Source of the DNA: Fredinandcohnia quinoae
Lineage (GTDB): Bacteria; Bacillota; Bacilli; Bacillales; Bacillaceae_L
DNA length: 47,034 nucleotides
Assembly: GCF_022427965.1 (NCBI RefSeq)
Contig: NZ_JAKTTI010000036.1
Location: 1-47,034, forward strand
Direction of reading: 5' to 3'
A program made the position numbers and the translations under genes. The stretch's first letter is position 1. Each line of letters opens with the position of its first letter. The notes beneath the pieces are model-generated. The model was not told where the DNA came from and did no database searches. It saw only the letters and a program-made list of their open reading frames with translations. Positions 16,586 to 23,945 of the stretch are shown one piece after another.

Positions 16586-16807
16586 TTAAGAAGCATTATC
16601 ATATACTTGAAGTTCCCTATGCTTTAATAGGTAATGCCCTATTAAAATTTTTTCTGCTTCTGTTAAATCGAACATGTCTTGAAGACACCAAAGCAAGCCT
16701 TCCTTGGCAAACGTCTTCAAAAGTGATTCAATATCAAAAATGCTATAACAAGCACTTTCTCTTGCATTTCTATATTTCCTTTGCGATCTCTCAATAACAA
16801 CGTTCAT
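16586..16807 (-). CDS. Small basic hypothetical protein, 73 aa
   Basis: An N-terminal basic stretch (ERSQRKYRNARESA) leads into two helices (FDIESLLKTFAKEGLLWCLQDMF and EAEKILIGHYLLKHRELQVYD). A near-ideal ribosome binding site (TTAGGAGG, 8 bases before ATG) supports it as a real gene. It is the first gene of a three-gene minus-strand unit with the two four-helix-bundle proteins, transcribed away from the noncoding repeat region. The function is unknown; a basic partner for the RNA-binding bundle proteins is conceivable. Confidence 0.6.
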   Translation of the reverse strand: MNVVIERSQRKYRNARESACYSIFDIESLLKTFAKEGLLWCLQDMFDLTEAEKILIGHYLLKHRELQVYDNAS

Positions 16808-16944
16808 GCTATTTACCTCCTAACTCTTTTATGGATTTTCTTTAAAAATTGAATTTCTAATTCTATTTTATTATCTATTGCAACCTATTAATATAGAAAA
16901 TCGGTTTGAGTATGTCTGAGCTTTTTTAAAATCAAAACCAAAAA

Positions 16945-16988
16945 ATGTTGAGTAAAAATTCAACTTGGTCAAAACATAAACCTATATA
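16945..16988 (+). repeat. 44-bp direct repeat, copy 1
   Basis: Begins ATGTTGAGTAAAAA and ends GGTCAAAACATAAACCTATA + TA. It is identical to copy 2 at 41 of 44 positions. It marks the start of the first noncoding unit. The sequence just after it carries GCGGCCGC, odd in such AT-rich DNA. Confidence 0.85.
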
Positions 16989-17089
16989 TGCGGCCGCAAA
17001 AATTTATTTGTTGTTTCGATACAGCAATAATCATTGATGTTATGCGAAATCCTTTGTTAATTTCTATAGGTGTCACTCGAAATCCACAA

Positions 17090-17146
17090 GGATGAAAACC
17101 ATAACTATTAACTTACAAGCTATGCTTGTTGTTTGAAGTTTCATCC
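17090..17146. other. Two-tier stem structure in the first noncoding unit
   Basis: An outer stem, GGATGAAAAC (17090-17099) with GTTTCATCC (17138-17146), encloses a perfect inner hairpin, ACAAGC-tat-GCTTGT (17115-17129). The second unit has different stems at the matching places: ACTATTAA / TTAATAGT (17382-17389, 17413-17420), and GAGAT..CCCAT pairing with ATGGG..ATCTC (17310-17346). Confidence 0.5.
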
Positions 17147-17183
17147 GAAAATCGTAGCTGTCCTTGATTGCAAACTCCTCATA

Positions 17184-17227
17184 ATGTTGAGTAAAAAATC
17201 AAGTAGGTCAAAACATAAACCTATATA
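17184..17227 (+). repeat. 44-bp direct repeat, copy 2
   Basis: Second copy, 239 bp downstream of the first, with three substitutions (positions 15, 20 and 22 of the block). It marks the start of the second noncoding unit. Confidence 0.85.
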
Positions 17228-17774
17228 CTGCATCAAAAAAACAATCTACTTCTATCAATGCAGTTATCATAAGGGTTTTACGAATATATCCTTTGTAAAT
17301 CCTAACAGGGAGATGCGATATCCCATTTCACATTTATGGGTATCTCGTAATTTGATTGGAGGTATAAATCCTATTAGATGTACTATTAACCCTGAAAGGA
17401 AAAACATAACTTTTAATAGTCGCTGACGCTTTAAAGATGTGGATAATAAACTCTACTCCGATGTCTATATGGATGCAAACTCTTCATATTGCTTCTGGAA
17501 ATCAAGTCAATCCTAAAGGCATACGCATTATTACAATAAGTATATCCCACTAAGCAATTATTTGAGCTATTCCTACAGACAATGTGTTGCCTTACAGCGT
17601 AATACTGGTTTCTAATGTTATTTGTCTTAGAAGATTATTGTTAAACCATATCGGTACTGTTTTAGACTCCATCACTGTAACTGTAGAGTCATTTAATAGA
17701 ACTTTTAATTGCAAAGCGTTGCTTTGGTGCAAATCCTACACATATCCTTCAATTTCCTAACGGAGTAGCTTTTT

Positions 17775-17815
17775 CAATATGCTGACAGCGAACAGTTACG
17801 TACAACAGCATATTG
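17775..17815. repeat. Perfect 10-bp inverted repeat with GCATATT motif
   Basis: CAATATGCTG (17775-17784) and CAGCATATTG (17806-17815) form a perfect dyad around a 21-base loop. The core GCATATT recurs at about 17923 and 17964, giving four copies within 200 bp. Such spacing is iteron-like and could be bound by a replication protein. Confidence 0.5.
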
Positions 17816-17826
17816 CATTCAACCAT

Positions 17827-17910
17827 GGGGGAGGGAGTCTTCAACTTTTTCTGATTATAGTAATTAATACTACAAATTAAAATGAAATAAGTTTAGTTAC
17901 CCCCTCCCCC
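17827..17910. repeat. Widely spaced G-tract / C-tract inverted repeat
   Basis: GGGGGAGGG (17827-17835) and its exact complement CCCTCCCCC (17902-17910) flank 66 bp of AT-rich DNA. In a region this AT-rich, a pair of such tracts is striking. It could form a long-range stem in RNA or mark an unwinding region in an origin. Confidence 0.5.
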
Positions 17911-18194
17911 CTAAATGATAATGCATATTAGAGTTAGCACAACATCCTTTGAGTTCTGCATATTGTTCGTGACTTTAAAACGTCAGCTTTTTATTAAAAT
18001 TTGCTTTTCATTAATTGATTACAGTTCTTCTATGTGAATAAAGCAAGGAACAAAAATCAACACTGGATTTACAGCAACCCCAAAGTAGAAGTTGAATTCT
18101 ATACCATTTAGTGAGCCTTCAAGATATACATAAACAGAAATATCACATTTTAATGCTCGAACATGGTAGAGCAGTTTTACTATATTGTTTCCCT

Positions 18195-18225
18195 TTGATT
18201 AATTGTAAGATTGTGTTGTAATCAA
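18195..18225. promoter_or_regulatory. Dyad upstream of the helicase gene
   Basis: TTGATTA (18195-18201) and TAATCAA (18219-18225) form a 7-bp inverted repeat about 25 bases before the helicase ATG, overlapping the expected promoter. A related TAATTGATTA lies near 18014. It could be an operator; the regulator is unknown. Confidence 0.35.
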
Positions 18226-18250
18226 TTAAAAACAAGGAGGAAAATGTAAT

Positions 18251-20410
18251 ATGCAACAAGTGTTACGTGATTATATTCCAGAACAACTAAAGAAACTAAG
18301 CCAATGGATTATTCTTAATAAAGAGAGTGAAGCTCTTTACGATCAAGTGTCAACCGAATCATTGCAAGAATGTTCCAAGATAGACTTATTGTCATTTGAG
18401 GAGGCATACAAAATTGCTTATTCAAGAATTTCAAATAGATTAGGATTCGTTTTTACAAAAGATAATCCTTTTGTAGTTGTAACCGTAAAGAACCCCTTCG
18501 ATTCCCAAGGTGATTTAAACCAACTTGGATCAGAGATATCAGATCAGATTTGCAGTTATACAGAATATATTGACGATGGTATTCAAATCATTTGTGAAGG
18601 GATACTTCCCTCTGGAAATCAGAATAAATCATTTGATGATATTGAAATGATTGATAATGGAATCCTTACTATTACAGGTGATGCTATGTATGAAAATGTA
18701 CAAATATATGAATGCACCAGGGAAGTAGTACAAATCTATAATAAGTATTTCTGTAAAACTAACAATAACCCTAAACAGAAAGTAATTAATTCTTCACCTT
18801 CCCCTACTGAGATAATTGATATTCTTCACAATATGGAGCAAGGTACTCAATTAATAGATCTTTTTGAAGGTAATTGGCAACCTTATTACGATTCGCATAT
18901 GGAGGCAGATATAGCTTTATGCACAGCTCTTGCAGTTGCAACTAATTATAACAAAGAGCTAATAGATGAAACTTTCCGCCACTCAAAATTGTTTAGAGAT
19001 AGTTGGGACAATAAATATTATGACGAAGGAAGAACTTACGGTGAAGAAGTATTGACCAAAGTGATCAATCCTTCTAATAAGGATAACATTGAGTACCAAT
19101 CATTCTTAGAACCAACAGATACTTTACCGCCTTGGTATTTAAGTGGAGAAAAAGGTAAGTTATCGTTTATCCCCGCAGTCCTCGCAGAGCATCTTTCAAA
19201 TAAGGAATCCATTATCTATTCAAATAGCAACTACTATCAATTCCAGAATGGAGTTTACAAGGAAATCACTAATCAAACAGTTAAAAGCATTATTCAAGGT
19301 AACCTACTGAAACGTCATGTAAAACCTTCCCATATAAAGGATACAGAAGAATTCCTCAAAATCCTAAATCATCAACCAGACCAAACTCTGAATGGAGAAT
19401 CCTTGGCTTATTTGATAAATTTTAGGAATGGCATTTTAAATGTTAATACAAAACACTTCTCCCCCCATACTCAACAACACTTTTCTTCAATCCAAATGAA
19501 TTGCTTCTACGATCTTTCTTCAAAGGCTCCACAATTTCATAAATATTTATCCCAAGTCCTCGATGAAAGCACGATTCCACTTGTCCAAGAATTAATGGGT
19601 TATCTTCTAATACCAAATACTCAGGCTCAAAAGGCATTTATCCTCTTTGGGCCAGGTCGCACTGGCAAATCTACTTTATTACAGATAATCGAGATGATAA
19701 TTGGAAACAACAATATAAGTAATGTTTCATGGCAAGGATTAGAAGATAAGTTTCAACCTGCTACACTTTATGGTATGTTAGTCAATCTTTATGGCGACCT
19801 ACCCGCCACCTCATTGAAAGATACCGCAAACTTCAAAGCTCTCACAGGAGGGGATACAATTAACGCCCAATTTAAAAACAAACAGATCTTCTCATTTAAA
19901 AATAAAGCACGTCTTGTATTTAGTTGTAATCAACTCCCCCATAACAATGTAGATCGAACCGATGCCTTTTATCGCCGAATAATCCTCGTTCCCTTCATTA
20001 AACAAGTTCCATCAGACCAAGTTGATCCCAACCTTATCCAACAACTGAAAAAGGAAAAAGAGGGTATCGTTCAATGGGCATTACAAGGCTTATACCGTTT
20101 AATGAAAAATAGCTTCAAATTCTCTGAAAGTGAGATTGCAGATTCTATCCTTGAAAAATACAAAACGAATAATGATAGTGTACTTTGGTTTATGAAGAAT
20201 TATTGTGAACTAAATCTTGATACGAGATGCTATAGCCAAGATTTATATACTGCTTACAAGTCCCAATGTAAAATAAATGGACTGCAAGCTAAAACACAAC
20301 CACAATTCAACGATGATATTATCAATTATGCAAATGGCAGTGTCCTAAAAGACAAAGAAGGAAAAACGAAAAGAGCTATCTATCGTGGAATTTCACTTTT
20401 AAAATTCTAA
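18251..20410 (+). CDS. P4/D5-like replication helicase with a degenerate primase domain
   Basis: 719 aa. The C-terminal half is an SF3 helicase: Walker A LFGPGRTGKST (about 465-475), Walker B LVNLYGDLP and motif C ARLVFSCNQLP, preceded by a D5_N-like region. The N-terminal 160 residues align by eye with the archaeo-eukaryotic primase domain of this family (LGFVFTKDNPF..., SYTEY..., IEMIDNGILTITG). Where active members have a GIDLD-type metal motif this has VVTVK, and the SPSGxGxH motif reads IDDGIQI. The primase centre therefore looks dead while the helicase looks intact. It is likely the replication initiator/helicase of the plasmid or element. AAGGAGG lies about 10 bases before the ATG, and the noncoding repeat region lies directly upstream. 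Confidence 0.82.
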   Translation: MQQVLRDYIPEQLKKLSQWIILNKESEALYDQVSTESLQECSKIDLLSFEEAYKIAYSRISNRLGFVFTKDNPFVVVTVKNPFDSQGDLNQLGSEISDQICSYTEYIDDGIQIICEGILPSGNQNKSFDDIEMIDNGILTITGDAMYENVQIYECTREVVQIYNKYFCKTNNNPKQKVINSSPSPTEIIDILHNMEQGTQLIDLFEGNWQPYYDSHMEADIALCTALAVATNYNKELIDETFRHSKLFRDSWDNKYYDEGRTYGEEVLTKVINPSNKDNIEYQSFLEPTDTLPPWYLSGEKGKLSFIPAVLAEHLSNKESIIYSNSNYYQFQNGVYKEITNQTVKSIIQGNLLKRHVKPSHIKDTEEFLKILNHQPDQTLNGESLAYLINFRNGILNVNTKHFSPHTQQHFSSIQMNCFYDLSSKAPQFHKYLSQVLDESTIPLVQELMGYLLIPNTQAQKAFILFGPGRTGKSTLLQIIEMIIGNNNISNVSWQGLEDKFQPATLYGMLVNLYGDLPATSLKDTANFKALTGGDTINAQFKNKQIFSFKNKARLVFSCNQLPHNNVDRTDAFYRRIILVPFIKQVPSDQVDPNLIQQLKKEKEGIVQWALQGLYRLMKNSFKFSESEIADSILEKYKTNNDSVLWFMKNYCELNLDTRCYSQDLYTAYKSQCKINGLQAKTQPQFNDDIINYANGSVLKDKEGKTKRAIYRGISLLKF

Positions 20411-20443
20411 ACTACCAAGATAATCACCATTATTCCCTATGCG

Positions 20444-20494
20444 ACAAAATCGCACTTATTAAGAACTGATTCGACAAAATAAGTGCGATTTTGT
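20444..20494. promoter_or_regulatory. Perfect 17-bp inverted repeat before parM, candidate parC/operator
   Basis: ACAAAATCGCACTTATT (20444-20460) and its exact complement (20478-20494) are separated by 17 bases. Sub-repeats occur around it: CGACAAAAT at 20442 and 20472, TCGCACT at 20450 and 20504, and AGTGCGA at 20482. No T-run follows on either strand, so a simple terminator is unlikely. Actin-type plasmid partition loci place the ParR-binding centromere just upstream of parM, which is where this lies; it would also serve as the operator. Confidence 0.55.
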
Positions 20495-20555
20495 GTTATA
20501 TTTTCGCACTCTATGAAATAGAATAAAGAAACTACTAAAAAAGGAGGAATTTCCA

Positions 20556-21542
20556 ATGAACAAACAGTTTAATTTTGCCATTGATTGCGGAAAATCCGAA
20601 TGCAAATATGTCGGTAAATTTAATGGCACGTTACACTTAAAAAAGTTCAAAAATAGTGTCATAGAGATTGATGATCTTGGTGCTGAAATTGCACTAAATA
20701 GTTTTAATGTAGAATACGAAGGTAGGAATTTCCTAATAGGAGATATGGTTGGTGATAATATAGACTATGAGTTAAGTAAACAAAATCACAGCCATAGATT
20801 ATCCATATATTTAGGGATTACAAGGCTCCTTGAACAAGCTGAGAAGGCGAAAGAGTCCATAGCTTTTGCCCAAATAAATCTCGCAGTAAATATTCCCCTG
20901 AACTTATATAAGTCCCAACAGAAGAAAACAGAGTTTGCGGAATACCTCAGAAATAGCGGTCAACTGATAGCAATGAGCGTTAATGGAAAACCATTCACTT
21001 TTCGTATTCAATCCATCCTTTTACTTCCCGAAGGGCTTGGTAATGTCTATCAAAACATGGATGAATATAGGGATAAGAGGCTTTTAATTGTAGACATTGG
21101 TAGTCTTAATGTAAATTACCTGGAATTATCTAACCTTGTTCCACAATATGATAAAATGGCAGTCAGCACACTTGGTATTAATATTCTGCGTGGGGAAATT
21201 GCCGAAACACTTAGTAGTAAGTATGGCACGATGATTACTGATGAAGTTGTGGAACAGATCTTCAAGGAAAAGTATCTTTACTTAGATGGTATTAAACAAC
21301 CAGAAAGTAAGGACATTGTTGAAAAACTTATTGAAAATCACTTACAGATGGTATTAAACTACGCTAAAAGTCGTAAGATTTCCTTTTCGAACACGTCAGT
21401 AGTTTTTGTTGGAGGCGGTTCGGTTCTTCTTCAAGATTTCATCTCAAAGTTACCCTTCGCTATCATCGCTCCTAACCCTCAATACGCAAACGTCTTATCC
21501 TTTCTCAAAGTATTAGAGGCAAAGACCGTTGTCAAAGCGTAA
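20556..21542 (+). CDS. parM: ParM-like actin ATPase for plasmid segregation
   Basis: 328 aa with the actin/Hsp70 nucleotide-binding blocks: phosphate 1 (FNFAIDCGKSECKY, residues 4-17), phosphate 2 (LLIVDIGSLNVNYL, about 181-194) and the adenosine block (VVFVGGGSVLL, about 283-293). Length and order fit ParM/Alp7A proteins, which form filaments that push sister plasmids apart when capped by ParR on the centromere. AAAAAGGAGG precedes the ATG. The small downstream gene overlaps its end by 14 bp and has the size and N terminus of a ParR. This is the strongest sign that the window belongs, or belonged, to a plasmid. Confidence 0.8.
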   Translation: MNKQFNFAIDCGKSECKYVGKFNGTLHLKKFKNSVIEIDDLGAEIALNSFNVEYEGRNFLIGDMVGDNIDYELSKQNHSHRLSIYLGITRLLEQAEKAKESIAFAQINLAVNIPLNLYKSQQKKTEFAEYLRNSGQLIAMSVNGKPFTFRIQSILLLPEGLGNVYQNMDEYRDKRLLIVDIGSLNVNYLELSNLVPQYDKMAVSTLGINILRGEIAETLSSKYGTMITDEVVEQIFKEKYLYLDGIKQPESKDIVEKLIENHLQMVLNYAKSRKISFSNTSVVFVGGGSVLLQDFISKLPFAIIAPNPQYANVLSFLKVLEAKTVVKA

Positions 21543-21831
21543 ACTTTCCATTAGCATTAAACGGAAGTACGATGATGTCTACACCTTTTTAAACTACTTG
21601 AAGGACAACAAGGAGAATGTCAGTGATTATATTTGTGGATTAGTAGAAGCTGATATGAATAAAAAGAATAAACCAGATACTTTTATTCAGGATGAAGTAC
21701 GGAAAGTTGTAATTGAAACACTTCTTGCAGGTAATTTAACTCTAAACCAACTTGCCGATAATAAAGTAACTCATTCAAATGAGGACAAACAATGTAGCGA
21801 AGATATTGATTTGCTTAACCAATTGTTCTAA
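21529..21831 (+). CDS. parR: ParR-like centromere-binding protein
   Basis: 100 aa. The basic N terminus (SKRKLSISIKRKYDDVYTFLNYL) looks like the ribbon-helix-helix start of ParR proteins, followed by an acidic, flexible C-terminal tail that in ParR binds the ParM filament end. It starts with TTG at 21529 inside the parM end, so translation is coupled. Assignment rests on position, size and N-terminal pattern, as ParR sequences diverge fast. Confidence 0.65.
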   Translation: MSKRKLSISIKRKYDDVYTFLNYLKDNKENVSDYICGLVEADMNKKNKPDTFIQDEVRKVVIETLLAGNLTLNQLADNKVTHSNEDKQCSEDIDLLNQLF

Positions 21832-21839
21832 TTAATACA

Positions 21840-21865
21840 GGGAGACCGTAATTGGTCTCCCTTTT
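21840..21865. terminator. Bidirectional terminator between parR and brxL
   Basis: A perfect 8-bp stem (GGGAGACC / GGTCTCCC, 6-base loop) lies 9 bases after parR, followed by TTTT on the plus strand. The convergent brxL gene ends 8 bases further on, so the hairpin probably also stops the BREX transcript. Confidence 0.8.
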
Positions 21866-21872
21866 AGCAATA

Positions 21873-23927
21873 TTATCCCACACCCAACGCTTTAAACACT
21901 GCGTCAATAGGCTCTGAATAGAAAATAGGTTGAACTTTAATTAACAAATCTGATGGAACAGTTTGAAAATCCACAACGGATGATGCAGGGATTAATACCT
22001 TTTTTGCTCCCGCATCCACACAAACTTGCAAGATGTTTGCCAGTTCTTCTACCTTCTCTATTGTTCCCCCCACCGTCATGTTACCTAAAACAACGGTACT
22101 TTCTTGTACAGGCTTTTCTAATGCCCCTGAACATAATCCAATTAGCTCTGCTACAGCCAATTGAGGGGTTAAACCTATTCCTTGTAGGTCAGCAATATGC
22201 ATTAGGTAGTCCTTTGTTTTTATTGCGATAGAACCACTTATGCTTTTACTGTTAGCAGTAAAGTAACGGTATGCTGTGTCTAAACTTTCTTTGACTCCTC
22301 GGTTAGATCCTACACCAGACTTTTCAAATTTACCCGAACCAGATACAACCTGATTTTCAAGTTTGAAGACTCCAATCATACCCGATTCACCGACTCCAAC
22401 CGTATAAACATGACCTGGTTTCCCCATACCTTCTGGAATTAGCTTACCCCCGCCTTGTTCGGGAACTGATACATGTTCTTCTTGTAAAGATTCCTTGTCG
22501 ATATAGGAAAACATTACATCGTAGAATTCCATACCGCCAATTTTCTTTAACTGTTCCTTTACACGTCTGCGGCCTTCAAGAGCATATTGTAGAACTTCCT
22601 CAACATCCTCTCTTGTAAATTCTCCATGAGGATATAATAACTTCATAAGCCCTGAAACAGTTTTTCTTACACCAATAACGTCACGTTGGTTCAAGTTATT
22701 GCCAAGTTTAAAGAACTGATCAATCGAATCCCCAAACGATCTCTTTCTCATTTCTCTAAAATACTCAGCTAAATAATCCACTATAAAACCATAGCGATCT
22801 GTAAAAAAATCGGGCCGCATTTTCGGAATCTCCCATCCAGGAAGATAATAATGCATTCGATCAAAGAAAGCCGAGTCATTATTCATTCCTTCTGGAAATG
22901 GAGCAAATAAGTGGGATGTTTTGATTAAAGAATCAACACTTTGATTGATATTCCCCACAAAAACCATAGAAGCTGATGCTGTTTTCTCTTCCTTTCCTCT
23001 GGCAAAGGAGCCACTCGCCATATAGTCTTTCATGATTTGAATACCATCTTTGTCCTTAAACTTTATTCCCGCTACTTCATCAAACGCTACAACATCCCAC
23101 ATACCAACAAGACCGACTGTCCTTGATGACATATTGTAAAAAAGATTGGCAACTGTTGTCTGACCACCAGAAACCAATATGGAATTTGGACTGATTTCTT
23201 TATAAACATGCGATTTCCCCGTTCCCCTTGGGCCAAGTTCGCACACATTATAATTGTTTTCTACGAGTGGTACGAGACGTAAAAGTAAATGCCATTTAAC
23301 ACGATCATTTAGTTGAGTTGGTTCCATTCCAGTTGAACGAATAAGTATATCAATCCATTCATCCTTGGTGAATTCCTTTCTCCCCTCGATGACTTCGTTG
23401 ATATCCATGTTAGGCATTTGGATTGGTTTCAGGTTGCTTATGGTAAAGGGACTCATATTCTTCTGCTCTTCATCGTAGAAGTAGTCGATTTTTAACATCG
23501 ACCAAATACCTCCCAATAATAATTTGTCATATTCTTTTACATATTGAGCAGAAATCGGAACATCTTTTAATCCTAAATTTGAAAACTCTGCCTCATATAT
23601 ATCCTTCTTCGGATTTAGTCGAACTGTTACTTTATCAATAATGGAATACTGCCCTAACTCACGTATCTTACTTTTGATTTTTTCAGCCTCATCAGGTCTT
23701 ACAAAATTTTCCGAAAGGATCTTCTTTACCCTTGAAACGCCTTCCTTTATGCTTTCATCATCATCAGTGGCCGCATACATACCTAATAGGTATTCTAAGA
23801 CATAGACAGGTACGTTTGCCCCCTCTTTAATGAGCTTAGTAAGGTCTTTTCTAACGACACGACCTCCAAATACCGAATTTAGTTTTTTATCTAATTCAAG
23901 TGTATTCACTTCATTCACGTTCTCCAA
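21873..23927 (-). CDS. brxL: BREX protein BrxL
   Basis: 684 aa. The AAA+ core has Walker A ELGPRGTGKSHV (about 230-241) and Walker B VVAFDEVAG (about 279). The C-terminal 165 residues have the Lon-protease-like fold pattern (GLTPQLAVAELIGLCSG ... GNMTVGGTIEKVEELANILQ...VLIPASS). The Lon GPSAG serine motif and the GGLKEK lysine are not seen, in line with published views that BrxL acts as a DNA-bound ring rather than a protease. BrxL is needed for phage restriction in type 1 BREX. The start is TTG at 23927 with GGGAGGG upstream. It is the last gene of the operon, 18 bases after pglZ. Confidence 0.92.
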   Translation of the reverse strand: MENVNEVNTLELDKKLNSVFGGRVVRKDLTKLIKEGANVPVYVLEYLLGMYAATDDDESIKEGVSRVKKILSENFVRPDEAEKIKSKIRELGQYSIIDKVTVRLNPKKDIYEAEFSNLGLKDVPISAQYVKEYDKLLLGGIWSMLKIDYFYDEEQKNMSPFTISNLKPIQMPNMDINEVIEGRKEFTKDEWIDILIRSTGMEPTQLNDRVKWHLLLRLVPLVENNYNVCELGPRGTGKSHVYKEISPNSILVSGGQTTVANLFYNMSSRTVGLVGMWDVVAFDEVAGIKFKDKDGIQIMKDYMASGSFARGKEEKTASASMVFVGNINQSVDSLIKTSHLFAPFPEGMNNDSAFFDRMHYYLPGWEIPKMRPDFFTDRYGFIVDYLAEYFREMRKRSFGDSIDQFFKLGNNLNQRDVIGVRKTVSGLMKLLYPHGEFTREDVEEVLQYALEGRRRVKEQLKKIGGMEFYDVMFSYIDKESLQEEHVSVPEQGGGKLIPEGMGKPGHVYTVGVGESGMIGVFKLENQVVSGSGKFEKSGVGSNRGVKESLDTAYRYFTANSKSISGSIAIKTKDYLMHIADLQGIGLTPQLAVAELIGLCSGALEKPVQESTVVLGNMTVGGTIEKVEELANILQVCVDAGAKKVLIPASSVVDFQTVPSDLLIKVQPIFYSEPIDAVFKALGVG

Positions 23928-23945
23928 TGGTTTCCCTCCCTTATC

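Larger units (their letters stand above)
16808..18194. ncRNA. 1.4-kb noncoding region with degenerate tandem units and hairpins
   Basis: No open frame here has a ribosome binding site or family-like content. The region is built from related units of about 240-300 bp. Landmarks recur in order: a 44-bp block (16945 and 17184), a block ATCCTTTGT.AAT..CTA..GG.......CGA.ATCC (about 17048-17085 and 17288-17323), an ACTATTAAC block (about 17104 and 17382) and GCAAACTCYTCATA (17170 and 17475). A third, more degraded unit may follow to about 17740. Small hairpins recur: ACAAGC-tat-GCTTGT (17115-17129) and CAAAGC-gtt-GCTTTG (17712-17726). It could be a large structured RNA, a replication origin, or both. 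The transcribed strand is not known. Confidence 0.5.

Noticed and set aside
16990-16997. GCGGCCGC (NotI site) suggesting a cloning junction
   Set aside because: Flanking sequence continues the repeat unit without a break and no vector sequence is visible. It is kept only as an odd GC spot.
16945-17227. Possible CRISPR array
   Set aside because: There are only two copies of the 44-bp block, spaced 239 bp apart, with no short regular spacers and no cas genes. The Cas4-like nuclease is far away and stands alone.
17133-17426. A 97-codon plus-strand open frame inside the noncoding repeat region
   Set aside because: It has no ribosome binding site, its composition is not protein-like, and it runs across the repeated block and hairpins.
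15693-18194. A diversity-generating retroelement
   Set aside because: Avd-like genes are present, but no reverse transcriptase and no template/variable repeat pair with adenine-biased differences are seen in the window.
20444-20494. Terminator of the helicase gene
   Set aside because: The stem is strong, but neither strand has a following T-run, and the sub-repeats and position favour a binding site.
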